From an uncultured Paracoccaceae bacterium (GTDB taxonomy: Bacteria > Pseudomonadota > Alphaproteobacteria > Rhodobacterales > Rhodobacteraceae), in assembly GCA_905182355.1 (NCBI GenBank), contig CAJJBH010000020.1, positions 1-64,000 on the forward strand: 64,000 bases of DNA, written 5' to 3'. Below the pieces are notes generated by a model. That model had not been told where the DNA came from. It ran no database searches and worked only from the letters and a program-made list of their open reading frames with translations. How positions within the stretch are numbered: the stretch's first letter is position 1; each line of letters starts with the position of its first letter. The position numbers and the translations under genes were made by a program. Positions 9,586 through 19,167 of this stretch are shown piece after piece.

Positions 9586-10703
9586 TTACACCAGCCGCCG
9601 CACCAAGAAATCGCGAACGTTGCCATATTTCATGCCCCATAACGCAGGCAGCCCTATCCCTAATACGTTTCGTTTTGAGGGTCCCAAAAGCCCCAACGCA
9701 ATCAGGCAGGACAAGAACAGAAACGCTACACAGAAACCCACGGCATTCGACATTTTGACGATTGGCAGCAGGTTCAACCAGAGATTCCCCACGCCATAAA
9801 TGAACAAAGACTGCGATCCAATCCCAGCAAGAACGTGCAGCGGTAGCTCAAAAAACCGAAAACGCTTCGCCACAAAAAGGCAGGCTGAAATTCCAATAAA
9901 CCCGAGTATGCCGACAGCATAATACCCGGGATGGTTGGTCCAACGGTTTGCAAGAAATCTACGGCCAGACTCCATCACGCCGTGCGAAAGTTCTGATCCG
10001 ACAACCACAATAGCTAGGAGAGCCATCAACACGACCAAAAGATAACTGCGCCGACCGTTCAATGCTTCGCCCAACGCGATGCCAAATCCAAGAAAAGTCA
10101 TCGCCGGGAGAAGTGCTGGGCCATAGCCGGTCCCCACGCCCAGAATGTAATTCATTAGTTAAGGTGGATCAGGAAAGGCAACGATGAAGACCGGATTCAA
10201 TAGCCATCCCAAAAGTGCAATTGCAACAATTGGTACTGAGCCATATCGCGCGATGAGAGGCAGGATGGCAATCAATATCGCGAAGAGTGCGGCATATATC
10301 AAAAGGATTTCGTCAAACCGACCCAGCCCCAATCCAAGAACTGCGCGCCATGCTGAAGCGAAGTCTAGATTGCCCGAAACAAGCGCTGCTAAGGACAGTA
10401 GGGCAGCGAGTGCCCAGAAGTGATCAGTCGGGATGCCATGCGTTCTCTTACCGACCGCATGGTTCGCCCAGCTCGCAACTTCGACAGGTAAGCAATTTCT
10501 ATCATTGCACCAAAGAGAATTATGAAACCAGGCGTTGAAAGGCGTGTCAACGGGACAAGAACATGCACATCGGTTACGAACTGAACCTTGACGTGATCAA
10601 GCATCGCCAAAATGACAGTCACGCCTCGAAGCGCGTCGAGTGTTTCAAAACGAGTAGATTGTTTTGTCCCAACTTTTAGATGGGCAGAAGAATTTTGTTC
10701 CAT
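9586..10703 (-). pseudogene. Acyltransferase-type membrane protein, broken by a frameshift and an in-frame stop
   Basis: Reading from ATG 10703, the N-terminus RFETLDALRGVTVILAMLDH carries the R-x-x-LDALRG opening and DH pair of acyltransferase-3/OpgC-like membrane enzymes. That frame ends at TAG 10389. The protein sense continues in a neighbouring frame (DHFWALAALLSLAALVSG, then hydrophobic segments and FDEILLIYAALFAILIAILP), which meets a TAA at 10159-10161. The same frame then resumes as MNYILGVGTGYGPALLPAM to the stop at 9586. So one frameshift near 10410-10430 and one nonsense codon interrupt about 370 residues with around ten membrane segments. No restored product is expected unless these are sequence errors. 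The exact substrate is unknown. Confidence 0.6.
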
Positions 10704-11300
10704 CCCGGCGGTATATGATAACTACAGACAATACCTCAAATGCCCAAATGGACGGCGAGACGATCATCGGTATCGTGTTACTATCCGATTGTGCCGCATG
10801 CTGCCGAAGGGCCAGATTTTGGCACGCCTAGCACTTAGCCCGATTGCTATTCAAGCGTTACAAATGCGTGATCTAAGACAGCGAGGCATCTATCAGAATA
10901 ATACTAACCTGAACGGCAGCTTCGTCCCGCACTGTTGAATTCGAGCATGATGCAGCAAAAGCTCGGGTTGAAATCCACCCAGATCGGTAACATTGAATGG
11001 CCACTTCCACGACGCAGGCCGCATCGCAGCAAAAGTACTGCTGCAGCTGCGAGGGAAATCTGCATCGCAATTGCTGCGCCTGCATAGATCCAGATTGTGC
11101 GGCATATCGGCCATCACGTTTATTTTTCCAAAACCCTCGCAACCAACTTTAGAAAGTTGTCGGCACTTTACCATCCAACGCCTCCACAACGCAAAGACGT
11201 AGGGTCACATCTTGATCCAAAATATTTCTGTGCCAGTGTGATGCCATACCAAGTTCCACTTCACGTTACCCCAGTTTCTTTTTCAAGATCGGAGAAAACG
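10704..11300. other. Intergenic stretch without a convincing gene
   Basis: Nearly 600 bases between the decayed acyltransferase and the hydrolase at 11301. Open frames of about 90-110 codons exist on both strands, but they lack ribosome sites, have rare-residue-rich compositions (many Cys, Arg, Gln) and match nothing I recognise. A short perfect hairpin (CAACTTT, 2-base loop, AAAGTTG) is at 11143-11158. The region may be gene debris; nothing more can be supported. Confidence 0.4.
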
Positions 11301-12611
11301 ATGACCCTACTTTCACGCGTAACAGCGTCCCTACTTGTCCCAATTTCGATAGGCGCCACCATGAGCCTTGCCACATTCGCAGCCGCCAATCCCATCGACA
11401 CGATCCGCCCTGACGCGCCTGCGCTGTCAGCATATGGCGATCACCCGATTGGTGTTCAAACATTCACGTTCACCAATGCAGGTCAGATCGACATTGTGAA
11501 CACAACCGCAGATGCTGCCCCAACTTATGACCGCCCCCTGACGGTCGAGGTCTGGTATCCAGCGGCAGACGGCACGGCCCAAGGCGGCAACTACACCGCA
11601 ATATTGCGTGACGGAAAAACCGAAGTTCCCCTCACAGGCCAAGCTGCACGCGACGCAACGCCGACATCGGGCGAAAAGTTCCCACTTGTGGTGATTTCAC
11701 ACGGCTATCCCGGCAATCGCTACTTGATGGCGCATTTGGGTGAAAACCTTGCCTCTAAAGGGTACGTGACCGTTTCGATTGACCACACAGACAGCACCTA
11801 TTCTGACCAAGGCGCGTTTGGCTCAACCTTGCTCAACCGTCCAATCGACCAACGTTTTATCATTGATCAAATGGAAGCGATGCAAGGTCCACTTGGCGAC
11901 ATTATCGACGCCAGCACCACAGGTGTAATCGGCTATTCCATGGGCGGCTACGGCGCGCTGATCTTTGGCGGCGCGGGCGTCACCCAAGGGTCTACAGAAT
12001 ATCCATGGGGCACACCAAACGGCTTGCTCACAGCCCACCTTGCTGGGTCCGACACGCATAAAGCACTGATGGATGACCGCGTCAAAGCGACAATTGCGAT
12101 CGGTCCATGGGGCAACAACGCAGGCTTCTGGGACGCGACAGGTTTGTCCGGCTTCTCCAAGCCATTGATGTTGATGGCAGGCGGCGTCGATGACGTTTCG
12201 GTCTATTCGGCTATTCGCGGCATCTTTGATGGCACCACCAGCACGGACCGCCACCTGTTGACGTTCGACAATGCCAACCACAACGCAGCCGCGCCAATGG
12301 CCCCGCCGGCCGAGGCACTTGCGATGACAGCAAAAGGCGAAAGTGGTCCTTATGACCATTACGCAGATGCTGTCTGGGACAACACGCGCATGAACAATAT
12401 TACGCAGCACTTTGCGACGGCGTTCATGAACACACACCTAAAGGCAGACACGGACATGGCCCAATACTTTGACCTGATCCCAGTGTCTGGTGAAGGCGTA
12501 ACAGCAGTAGATGATGCAGGCAAAACAACCGCCGATCACACTTACTGGAATGGGTTCCAGCCGCGTACAGCTGTTGGCCTACGTTTTGAATCCAAAGCCA
12601 AAGGCGAATAA
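11301..12611 (+). CDS. Secreted alpha/beta hydrolase (dienelactone hydrolase/PAF-acetylhydrolase-like)
   Basis: 436 residues with a signal peptide (LLVPISIGATMSLATFAAA) and an alpha/beta-hydrolase core. The region LTVEVWYPA near residue 80, FPLVVISHGYPGNRY, and the nucleophile elbow GYSMGGYG (Ser in G-x-S-x-G) are as in platelet-activating-factor acetylhydrolase and dienelactone hydrolase-type enzymes; DNANHN late in the protein could supply the catalytic His. Probably a periplasmic esterase or lipase. GGAG lies 6 bases before ATG 11301. The stop overlaps the ATG of the next hydrolase by one base (TAATG), so both are one transcription unit. Confidence 0.85.
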   Translation: MTLLSRVTASLLVPISIGATMSLATFAAANPIDTIRPDAPALSAYGDHPIGVQTFTFTNAGQIDIVNTTADAAPTYDRPLTVEVWYPAADGTAQGGNYTAILRDGKTEVPLTGQAARDATPTSGEKFPLVVISHGYPGNRYLMAHLGENLASKGYVTVSIDHTDSTYSDQGAFGSTLLNRPIDQRFIIDQMEAMQGPLGDIIDASTTGVIGYSMGGYGALIFGGAGVTQGSTEYPWGTPNGLLTAHLAGSDTHKALMDDRVKATIAIGPWGNNAGFWDATGLSGFSKPLMLMAGGVDDVSVYSAIRGIFDGTTSTDRHLLTFDNANHNAAAPMAPPAEALAMTAKGESGPYDHYADAVWDNTRMNNITQHFATAFMNTHLKADTDMAQYFDLIPVSGEGVTAVDDAGKTTADHTYWNGFQPRTAVGLRFESKAKGE

Positions 12612-13513
12612 TGCAGACCCAAACACTCTCCTTGAACGGGCGGGACTTTTTTGTCCGTTCTTGGGGGCGCCCCCATTTGCCAAAATTGATCATGCTGCAC
12701 GGCTTTCCTGAATATTCGGGGGCGTTTGACGACATAGCGCCAAATCTATCCGGCATGTTCCACTGCATTGCCCCTGACCAACGGGGGTATGGGCAAAGCT
12801 GGACACCACCTGAGGTGGCAGACTACACCACATCAAAATTAGTCAGCGATATTGTTGCGCTGATCAATTCCGACCTTGTGGGCGGAGGCCCCGTCGCTGT
12901 CATGGGACACGATTGGGGTGCCAGCGTGGCCTATGCGCTCGCAATCACCCACCCCGAATTGGTGAACCGCCTGATCATCGCAAACGGCGTGCACGCTGCC
13001 CCGTTCCAACGGGAATTGGCAAAAGGCGGTGCACAATCTGCAGCGTCACAATATATAAAATTCATCAAAACAGACACATCCCACGAGAAGCTGGCAAAAA
13101 ACGAATGTGCGCAATTGGTGCGCTTGTTTTCCGCCGACATGGGAACCGAATGGTTGGCAGGTGAACGGCTAGAAAAGTACAAAACCGAATGGCTACGCCC
13201 CGGTCGATTGCAGGGCATGACGAACTGGTATCGGGCGTCACCGCTTAAGGTCGCAGAGCCTGGCACACCGTTAAGCGACCCACCGAAGCTGCCGTTGGAT
13301 AAGTTGCGGATACACTGTGATCACCTGTTGATCTGGGGAATGAAGGACACGGCAGTGCTGCCAGAATCCACCGAAGGGTTAGAAGACTTCTGCGCAAAGC
13401 TAACACGGGTTGAATTCGCAGACGCCGATCACTGGATATTGCACCAACAACCCGATGAAGTGGCCGAAGCGATCGTCGATTGGGTGATCGGGGACGACAA
13501 TATCATTCCGTAA
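12611..13513 (+). CDS. Epoxide hydrolase/haloalkane dehalogenase-like alpha/beta hydrolase
   Basis: 300 residues, cytoplasmic. Motifs in order: oxyanion-hole LHGFPEYSGAF, DQRGYGQSWTP, nucleophile elbow MGHDWGASVAYA with Asp instead of Ser, WGMKDTAVLPES carrying the acid, and DADHWILHQQPDEV with the catalytic His. HGFPE plus GHDWG is the signature of soluble epoxide hydrolases; haloalkane dehalogenases share the Asp nucleophile. It hydrolyses C-O or C-halogen bonds by a covalent aspartyl ester. Start codon overlaps the preceding stop by one base. The true substrate is not evident. Confidence 0.87.
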   Translation: MQTQTLSLNGRDFFVRSWGRPHLPKLIMLHGFPEYSGAFDDIAPNLSGMFHCIAPDQRGYGQSWTPPEVADYTTSKLVSDIVALINSDLVGGGPVAVMGHDWGASVAYALAITHPELVNRLIIANGVHAAPFQRELAKGGAQSAASQYIKFIKTDTSHEKLAKNECAQLVRLFSADMGTEWLAGERLEKYKTEWLRPGRLQGMTNWYRASPLKVAEPGTPLSDPPKLPLDKLRIHCDHLLIWGMKDTAVLPESTEGLEDFCAKLTRVEFADADHWILHQQPDEVAEAIVDWVIGDDNIIP

Positions 13514-13540
13514 GGGTGCAATCTAGCCATCATTGCATTC

Positions 13541-13786
13541 CTAAGGTTGACCCACTGCAAGAAAGAGCAGGACATAACCAACAAGGAAAAGTGGAATGGC
13601 AAATGTTAAGCAACCATTCACTATCACAGCCACAAGATTTGACTCTACCAACCAAGTATTTGCTCGAGGGAACTTTCCATAAACTCCAGGGGACATTTGG
13701 GTATATCCAGCACGTTCCAACATAAACATAAACACGAGCACGTTTGAAAAAAGGAGCGCACTTGTAGGCATGACACCATCCGCCAA
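13541..13786 (-). CDS. Possible small membrane protein (81 aa)
   Basis: An 81-residue frame with two clear hydrophobic stretches (LLFSNVLVFMFML and VNGCLTFAIPLFLVGYVLLF) separated by a polar loop. The amphipathic pattern looks like protein, but there is no good ribosome site and no recognised family; it could be the remnant of a larger membrane gene. Between it and kynA (13787-14076), and before it to 13513, I see no other feature. Confidence 0.35.
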   Translation of the reverse strand: MADGVMPTSALLFSNVLVFMFMLERAGYTQMSPGVYGKFPRANTWLVESNLVAVIVNGCLTFAIPLFLVGYVLLFLAVGQP

Positions 13787-14076
13787 TTTAAGTTCGCTGT
13801 CGTGATAAAGCTGAGATCAATCAACACCGTAAAACTCTTTCAAGAACACAACAACGGCAGCAATAGCGGTCAGAAAAACTTCGATTCCTGAACATTACGA
13901 TGACACGCTTGCGTGACTGCCTTGACGTAATCCACAATCCTGCGCTTCTTGAATAGATTTTCTCAGACGGATGCCGCAGTTTTGCACTGTAGGGTGAAAG
14001 TGGGAACACCTTGGAAAAGAAAGTATGTTTTAAACACCCATACTCTTATGATTTCATACGAATTCGTCTTTCACCT

Positions 14077-14919
14077 CTACAACACAGTCCGCACCCGCCA
14101 CAATTCAGGAAACAGCTCAACCGCCAACATGCGCTTCAGGTAATCAACGCCGCCTGTACCACCCGAGCCACGTTTGAACCCGATCACCCGCTCAACAGTG
14201 GTGACGTGGTTGAAACGCCAGCGGCGGAAATAATCCTCGAAATCTACCAACTTTTCGGCCAATTCATAGAACTGCCAATGCTTGGACGGGTCGCGATACA
14301 CCGTTTCCCAAGCGGCCATCACACCCTCGTCAAACTCATGTGTTTTGCCGATATCACGCTCTAACACAGCCGCGGGTATCGCAAGACCAGCGCGGGCCAA
14401 AGCACGGATTGCCTCGTCATACAGCGATGGCTTTGTCAGTTCATCTTCCAACAGCGCCATAATATCAGGGCGGTGCGCATGAGGGCGCAGCATCGCATTG
14501 TTGCGGTTGCCCACAGCGAATTCAATCATGCGGTATTGGTAAGATTGAAAGCCCGAGGATTGCCCCAAATCATCGCGAAATGCGGTGTATTCACTGGGCG
14601 TCATCGTGCGTAACACATCCCATTGATTGTTCATCTGTTCAAATATCTTGGACACACGAGCCAACATTTTGAATGCTGGCGACAGATCGTCCGTGCGAAT
14701 GGCACGCCGCGCTGCACCCAATTCATGCAGGGCAAGTCGCATCCACAATTCTGACGTTTGGTGCTGGATGATAAACAACATCTCGTCATGGGTGTCGGTC
14801 TGGGTTTGTTGCGCACTTAACACCTGATCAAGACACAGGTAATCAGTGTAAGACATCTTGTTCTCAAATTTCATCTCTGCGCCCTCAGTGGACGGATCAT
14901 ATGGGGTTTTGTCAGTCAT
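14077..14919 (-). CDS. kynA: Tryptophan 2,3-dioxygenase
   Basis: 280 residues, normal for bacterial TDO. This haem enzyme opens the indole ring of L-tryptophan to N-formylkynurenine, the first step of the kynurenine pathway. Family segments include [16 protein letters not shown], the haem-pocket/substrate region [33 protein letters not shown], and [20 protein letters not shown] with the proximal-His helix and the KRGSGGTGG substrate loop. The preferred start ATG 14919 follows GGAACCGAGAAC. No kynureninase or formamidase gene is next to it in this window. Confidence 0.95.
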   Translation of the reverse strand: MTDKTPYDPSTEGAEMKFENKMSYTDYLCLDQVLSAQQTQTDTHDEMLFIIQHQTSELWMRLALHELGAARRAIRTDDLSPAFKMLARVSKIFEQMNNQWDVLRTMTPSEYTAFRDDLGQSSGFQSYQYRMIEFAVGNRNNAMLRPHAHRPDIMALLEDELTKPSLYDEAIRALARAGLAIPAAVLERDIGKTHEFDEGVMAAWETVYRDPSKHWQFYELAEKLVDFEDYFRRWRFNHVTTVERVIGFKRGSGGTGGVDYLKRMLAVELFPELWRVRTVL

Positions 14920-15058
14920 GTTCTCGGTTCCGCTGTCAGTTGCACCCAAGAACGATCACGAAGCGGGCGCATACACAAGCGCAGTAATTTGAATGACCTT
15001 AAACGACACTTCCCATAAGCGCAGCCTTGGCCCATACTCCCGTGTAAGGGGTATATTT

Positions 15059-15718
15059 ATGCATAGTTATGACATTGAAACAGCCGCATTGCTGGCCGAA
15101 GCATCTTATACCGCCGAAACACATCCAAATGTGAAACCGCTTATCAAAATGAGTATGGACGGGGAAGATGATGTCGAAGCGCATTTTTTGAAAAACGGCA
15201 TACTTCTGATCCCCGGCAGCAATTCATTGATGGACTATTTAAAATTCAATCTGCGGACTTTGAATTTGGGTGGCAAACAATACAGAATGAGCGACGCGAC
15301 CACCAAAAAAGGAGCCAGCGGTACAACATGGCACCAAGGATTTTTGGCACATGCAAAAATCATTTTCGACTGAATGGAAGAACACAACGAAAAACCAAAA
15401 TTCATCATTGGTCATTCGTTAGGTGCCGCGGCCACGCAAATCCTTAGCAAAAGCTGGCATGTGCCATGTATCGGTTTTGCAGCACCCCGCCCGCGTCGTT
15501 ATAATGTGGAACTGAAAGACGACGAATTATGCCTATGCATCAACCTCGATGACGACACGATTTGTAACCTGCCGTTTAGCTTTCATCACATGGGCAAGGT
15601 TATAGATTGTACACATTATTCGTTCCCGCTCGGGTTTCCCCACGCGATGAAACATTACCGCAAAGCGGTCAAGAAAAAGCTAGCGGCAGGCGGATTAGAC
15701 AAAAACTGGCCATCTTAG
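15059..15718 (+). pseudogene. Class 3 lipase-like gene interrupted by an in-frame TGA
   Basis: A single reading frame from ATG 15059 (AAGGGG upstream) to the stop at 15718, interrupted by one TGA at 15371-15373. The first part (MHSYDIETAALLAEASYTAE) ends WHQGFLAHAKIIFD; the second resumes MEEHNEKPKFIIGHSLGAAA with the G-H-S-L-G lipase elbow and IGFAAPRPRR. Joined, it is about 219 residues of fungal-lipase-like (class 3) fold. The TGA probably replaced TGG (Trp), a one-base change. Because ATG directly follows TGA, restart could give a separate C-terminal fragment. The N-terminal piece alone lacks the catalytic Ser. Confidence 0.65.
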
Positions 15719-15728
15719 GGTTACCTAT

Positions 15729-16337
15729 TCAGGCATGGTTCCAATCATCTGGGTCTGCCGAATTGTTCGGACTTAACCCGATCACATCCCCGACTGTTGA
15801 ACATCCAAGGCCCAAAACTGTGCGATTTGCGTAGCCAAAATATGCGCTGACCTGATTAATTTCCAAGACCTCGCCGTCGCTATACCCAACATCGCGCAGC
15901 GCCTGCACGTCTGTTTGGGCCATATTGGCCGTGTCTTGGCTCAGTTTTTGCGCATACCGCATTGCCTGATGTTGAGCGGCGTCAAGCGGAGATGCCTCGA
16001 TATCCAGCGCGTTGACCGCCACAAGAATAGCATCAGCGCGCGGATCATCCCCTAGCAATCGTTTCATTCCAGAAAAATGGTGTTGGACGCAGTAATTACA
16101 TCCATTTAATTGGCTGACCCAAACGCCCAACACTTCGAGGAACCATTTTGGGATCGTATTGCCCGAATGGTGCAGCACATATTTGTAAATCGCCATGTGC
16201 CCTTCCATCGTGTGGGGACGTAAACTGTGAGACATCATGATGTTATCCACGTTGTTGTCTGGTCCTGTGACCCGGTCGTACAACATCTTCAACTTGCCAG
16301 TGGCCTGCTCAAACGGAATGGTTTTAATCCAACTCAT
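15729..16337 (-). CDS. AhpD/carboxymuconolactone decarboxylase-family peroxidase-related protein
   Basis: 202 residues. The CMD domain contains VLGVWVSQLNGCNYCVQHHF, where C-N-Y-C plus downstream His is the redox-active CxxC-xxx-H of AhpD-like alkyl-hydroperoxidases. The N-terminus MSWIKTIPFEQATGKLKMLY and overall length are those of the peroxidase-related enzyme subfamily. It probably reduces peroxides or passes electrons to a peroxiredoxin; actual activity is unproven. AAAGGAGACACC before ATG 16337 is a strong ribosome site. It converges on the lipase gene, only ten bases away. Confidence 0.88.
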   Translation of the reverse strand: MSWIKTIPFEQATGKLKMLYDRVTGPDNNVDNIMMSHSLRPHTMEGHMAIYKYVLHHSGNTIPKWFLEVLGVWVSQLNGCNYCVQHHFSGMKRLLGDDPRADAILVAVNALDIEASPLDAAQHQAMRYAQKLSQDTANMAQTDVQALRDVGYSDGEVLEINQVSAYFGYANRTVLGLGCSTVGDVIGLSPNNSADPDDWNHA

Positions 16338-16388
16338 GGTGTCTCCTTTGTGTTGATCCAATGGTAGTTTAGATTTTGTAAAGTGAAA

Positions 16389-16470
16389 GAACATTCCGCT
16401 ACGCGGCATGCTGGAGGCGCGACCTCCAGACCTCCGGGATATTTTTGGCCAAAAGAAACAGCGATGGCGT
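16389..16470 (+). repeat. Dispersed intergenic repeat, copy 2
   Basis: Between the AhpD-like gene and parE. It shares with copy 1 the block GCTACGCGGC and with copies 1 and 3 the core TTGGCCAAAAGAAA after GACCTCCGGGATATTT. An internal inverted repeat (CTGGAGG / CCTCCAG) is at about 16421-16439. The shared blocks in three separate gaps show a dispersed family rather than chance. Confidence 0.65.
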
Positions 16471-16536
16471 CTTTCACCATATCGTTTGCTCTGGCATACT
16501 TGATTCTAATCAAAACCAATAAAACCGAGCATGTGT

Positions 16537-18498
16537 ATGTCTAACGATCTTCTTTCCAGTGCAACAAGCAGCCCTGACGATTATGACGCGTCTTCCATCC
16601 AAATCTTGGAAGATATGGAACACGTTCGTTTGCGCCCTGGTATGTACATTGGCGGCAAGGATGATCGTGCGTTGCACCACATGGTGGCTGAAATTATCGA
16701 TAACTCAATGGATGAAGCTGTGGCAGGTCACGCCACGTGGATCGAGGTTGAGTTGCACGAAAACGGGCATGTGTCCGTGCGTGACAACGGGCGTGGTATT
16801 CCGACCGGACCGCACCCCAAGGATCCTGAAAAATCCGCGTTGGAGATCATCTTTTGCACATTGAACGCGGGCGGTAAATTTTCGGGCGACAGCTACGAGA
16901 CATCGGGTGGTTTGCACGGTGTTGGATCATCGGTTGTGAATGCATTGTCCGATCATTTGCGCGTCGAAGTTGCCCGCAACAAAGAACTGTTCGCGATGGA
17001 ATTTTCGCGTGGTGTCCCCCAAGGCAAACTGGCCAAGATCGGCGCAGCCCCCAACCGTCGCGGCACAGCTGTTACCTTCCATCCAGACCCTGACATCTTC
17101 GGATCGTTAACCCTAAAACCTGCCCGCCTGTTCAAGATGTCCCGTTCCAAAGCCTACCTATTCTCGGGCGTCGAAATCCGTTGGAAAACCGCAATCAACG
17201 ACGGCGAAACCCCGCAAGAAGCCAAATTCCACTTCCCGGGTGGCCTCGCCGATTACCTTAGCGAAACGTTCCAAGGCGCAACAACCTACACCGAAGCCCC
17301 CTTCGCAGGGACCGTCAGTTTCGAAAAATTCAAGGTCCCCGGCAAAGTCGAATGGGCCATCAACTGGACCCCTGCGCGCGACGGCTTCATCCAATCCTAC
17401 TGCAACACGGTCCCCACACCCGAGGGCGGAACACACGAGGCTGGCTTTTGGGCTGCAATCCTTAAGGGTATCAAAGCCTACGGCGAACTGGTCAGCAACA
17501 AAAAAGCCGCCACAATCACCCGCGAAGACCTGACCACAGGCGCCGGTGCACTGGTGTCCTGCTTCATCCGCGAGCCAGAATTCGTCGGCCAAACCAAGGA
17601 TCGATTGGCCACGGTCGAAGCACACCGCATGGTCGAAAATTCCGTGCGCGACCACTTCGACAACTGGCTGGCCGCCGATACAAAATCCGCAGGCGCCATC
17701 CTTGATTTCCTTGTGCTGCGGGCCGAGGAACGCCTGAAACGCCGCCAAGAAAAAGAAACATCGCGCAAGACCGCTACTGCCAAACTACGCCTGCCCGGCA
17801 AACTGACTGACTGTTCATCGAAATCCCGCGAAGGGACCGAGCTGTTTATCGTGGAAGGGGACTCTGCTGGCGGCTCTGCCAAAATGGCGCGTGACCGCAA
17901 GACCCAAGCGCTGTTGCCTTTGCGCGGTAAAATCCTGAACGTGCTGGGCGCTGCCTCAAACAAACTGGGCAGCAACGCCGAAATCTCTGACCTGACCCAA
18001 GCGCTTGGCGTTCAGCTGGGCAGTAAATTCAACGTCGACGATCTGCGCTATGAAAAGATCATCATCATGACCGACGCGGACGTCGACGGGGCGCATATCG
18101 CCGCCCTGCTGATGACGTTCTTCTTCACCCAAATGCGGCCCATGATCGACGCGGGCCACCTGTATCTTGCCTGCCCGCCGCTGTTCCGGATCACGCAAGG
18201 CGCCAAACGGGTCTACTGCATTGACGAGGCGGAAAAGGATCGCTGGCTCGAAAAAGGCATCGGCGGTAAGGGCCGGATCGATCTGTCGCGGTTTAAGGGG
18301 TTGGGGGAAATGGACGCCAAAGACCTTAAGGACACAACGATGAACCCCGCCACGCGCAAACTGATCCGCGTGACAATTGACGATGACGAGCCGGGCGAAA
18401 CCGAGGATTTGGTCGAACGTTTGATGGGTAAGAAGCCCGAGATGCGCTATCAGTATATTCAAGAGAACGCGCGGTTTGTTGAGGAACTGGATGTTTAA
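16537..18498 (+). CDS. parE: DNA topoisomerase IV subunit B
   Basis: About 653 residues. GHKL ATPase motifs: EIIDNSMDEAVAGHA, DNGRGIPTGPHP, and GGLHGVGSSVVNALS; the TOPRIM domain has EGDSAGGSAKMARDR, LPLRGKILNV and IMTDADVDGAHI, the acidic Mg2+ site. With ParC it decatenates daughter chromosomes. The TOPRIM insert and length (around 650 rather than 800) separate it from GyrB. I prefer ATG 16537 because the sequence CCGAGC is well spaced; ATG 16531 is in frame. The stop is directly followed by the ATG of the next gene. Confidence 0.96.
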   Translation: MSNDLLSSATSSPDDYDASSIQILEDMEHVRLRPGMYIGGKDDRALHHMVAEIIDNSMDEAVAGHATWIEVELHENGHVSVRDNGRGIPTGPHPKDPEKSALEIIFCTLNAGGKFSGDSYETSGGLHGVGSSVVNALSDHLRVEVARNKELFAMEFSRGVPQGKLAKIGAAPNRRGTAVTFHPDPDIFGSLTLKPARLFKMSRSKAYLFSGVEIRWKTAINDGETPQEAKFHFPGGLADYLSETFQGATTYTEAPFAGTVSFEKFKVPGKVEWAINWTPARDGFIQSYCNTVPTPEGGTHEAGFWAAILKGIKAYGELVSNKKAATITREDLTTGAGALVSCFIREPEFVGQTKDRLATVEAHRMVENSVRDHFDNWLAADTKSAGAILDFLVLRAEERLKRRQEKETSRKTATAKLRLPGKLTDCSSKSREGTELFIVEGDSAGGSAKMARDRKTQALLPLRGKILNVLGAASNKLGSNAEISDLTQALGVQLGSKFNVDDLRYEKIIIMTDADVDGAHIAALLMTFFFTQMRPMIDAGHLYLACPPLFRITQGAKRVYCIDEAEKDRWLEKGIGGKGRIDLSRFKGLGEMDAKDLKDTTMNPATRKLIRVTIDDDEPGETEDLVERLMGKKPEMRYQYIQENARFVEELDV

Positions 18499-19105
18499 AT
18501 GGAAGAGCTGAACCATTTCGATCCTACAGATTGGAAAAAAGCCAAAAAAATCACTTCTTTTGACAGCTTGCACCACAATTGCTTTCGCAACGATTAATAT
18601 CACATCTGATACATTTTCTTTTTATGTATTTGAGGTCGAAGTTAATCAAGAAAAACTGATTATAGCAGGCCAGATTACTACCGGAATTGTCTTGGCCCTT
18701 TTTTTACTGAAAGTTGCGCCAGATATCTTTGATCGCCTAGCGAAAACCACAGCTGCCAGAATGGAAAAAAGACATGCTTTTGATAGGCAAAATCTAGCGT
18801 ATGAACTTGGATGGTCAGAGGAAGATCGCGACTATTCTGGATCACCGCAAGACGACATAGATGATCAAGAAAGTTCCCACAAACGCGAAAAGTTGTTAGC
18901 TGAGAATTTTTGGAATAGCGTTCAAAGTTATAGCATGTTTGTAATATCTCTTGTTCAAGACTTTACACTCCCAATTTTTATTGGATTTCTCGGAGTTCTA
19001 GCTCCCGAAATACCTAGCCGCAAAATCGATCAATTTCTTGAGACGGCAGCGTTAATCGCACCAATACCCCCAGTGATTAATACCAACGATAACAAGGAAC
19101 AGTAG
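18499..19105 (+). pseudogene. Membrane hypothetical gene with frameshift at an A7 run
   Basis: An ATG immediately follows the parE stop (TAAATG) and reads MEELNHFDPTDWKKAKK. At a run of seven A (18544-18550) the sense passes to the next frame: SLLLTACTTIAFATINI is a natural membrane segment after the basic KKAKK. The protein then has VNQEKLIIAGQITTGIVLAL, a charged middle (EEDRDYSGSPQDDIDD), and a third membrane segment (FTLPIFIGFLGVLAPEI), about 200 residues. Family unknown. One fewer A restores the frame, so this is either sequence error, a real lesion, or transcript slippage at A7. Composition is A/T-richer than parE, suggesting acquisition. Confidence 0.55.
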
Positions 19106-19148
19106 GCGGGCCGCCCTCACTACATGAACGCTGAGAGTCCGTCTTGCA

Positions 19149-19167
19149 TTTGATCCAGGGGATCAAA
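19149..19167. terminator. Possible hairpin after the convergent genes
   Basis: A perfect inverted repeat, TTTGATCC with 3-base loop and GGATCAAA, sits between the post-parE gene and the end of the L,D-transpeptidase frame, overlapping the latter's stop. There is no T-run, so the terminator role is only plausible from position. Confidence 0.3.

Noticed and set aside
10612-11189. Several frames of 90-110 codons in the gap after the acyltransferase
   Set aside because: No ribosome sites and odd compositions; not supported as genes.
11823-12437. 204-codon antisense frame in the hydrolase at 11301
   Set aside because: The plus-strand hydrolase has signal peptide and catalytic motif; the antisense frame is a shadow.
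15371-15373. TGA read as selenocysteine
   Set aside because: No SECIS-like hairpin was apparent and the neighbouring residues fit Trp; a nonsense change is simpler.
17158-17748. Long antisense frame inside parE
   Set aside because: It mirrors the third-codon-position bias of parE; parE itself is fully supported.
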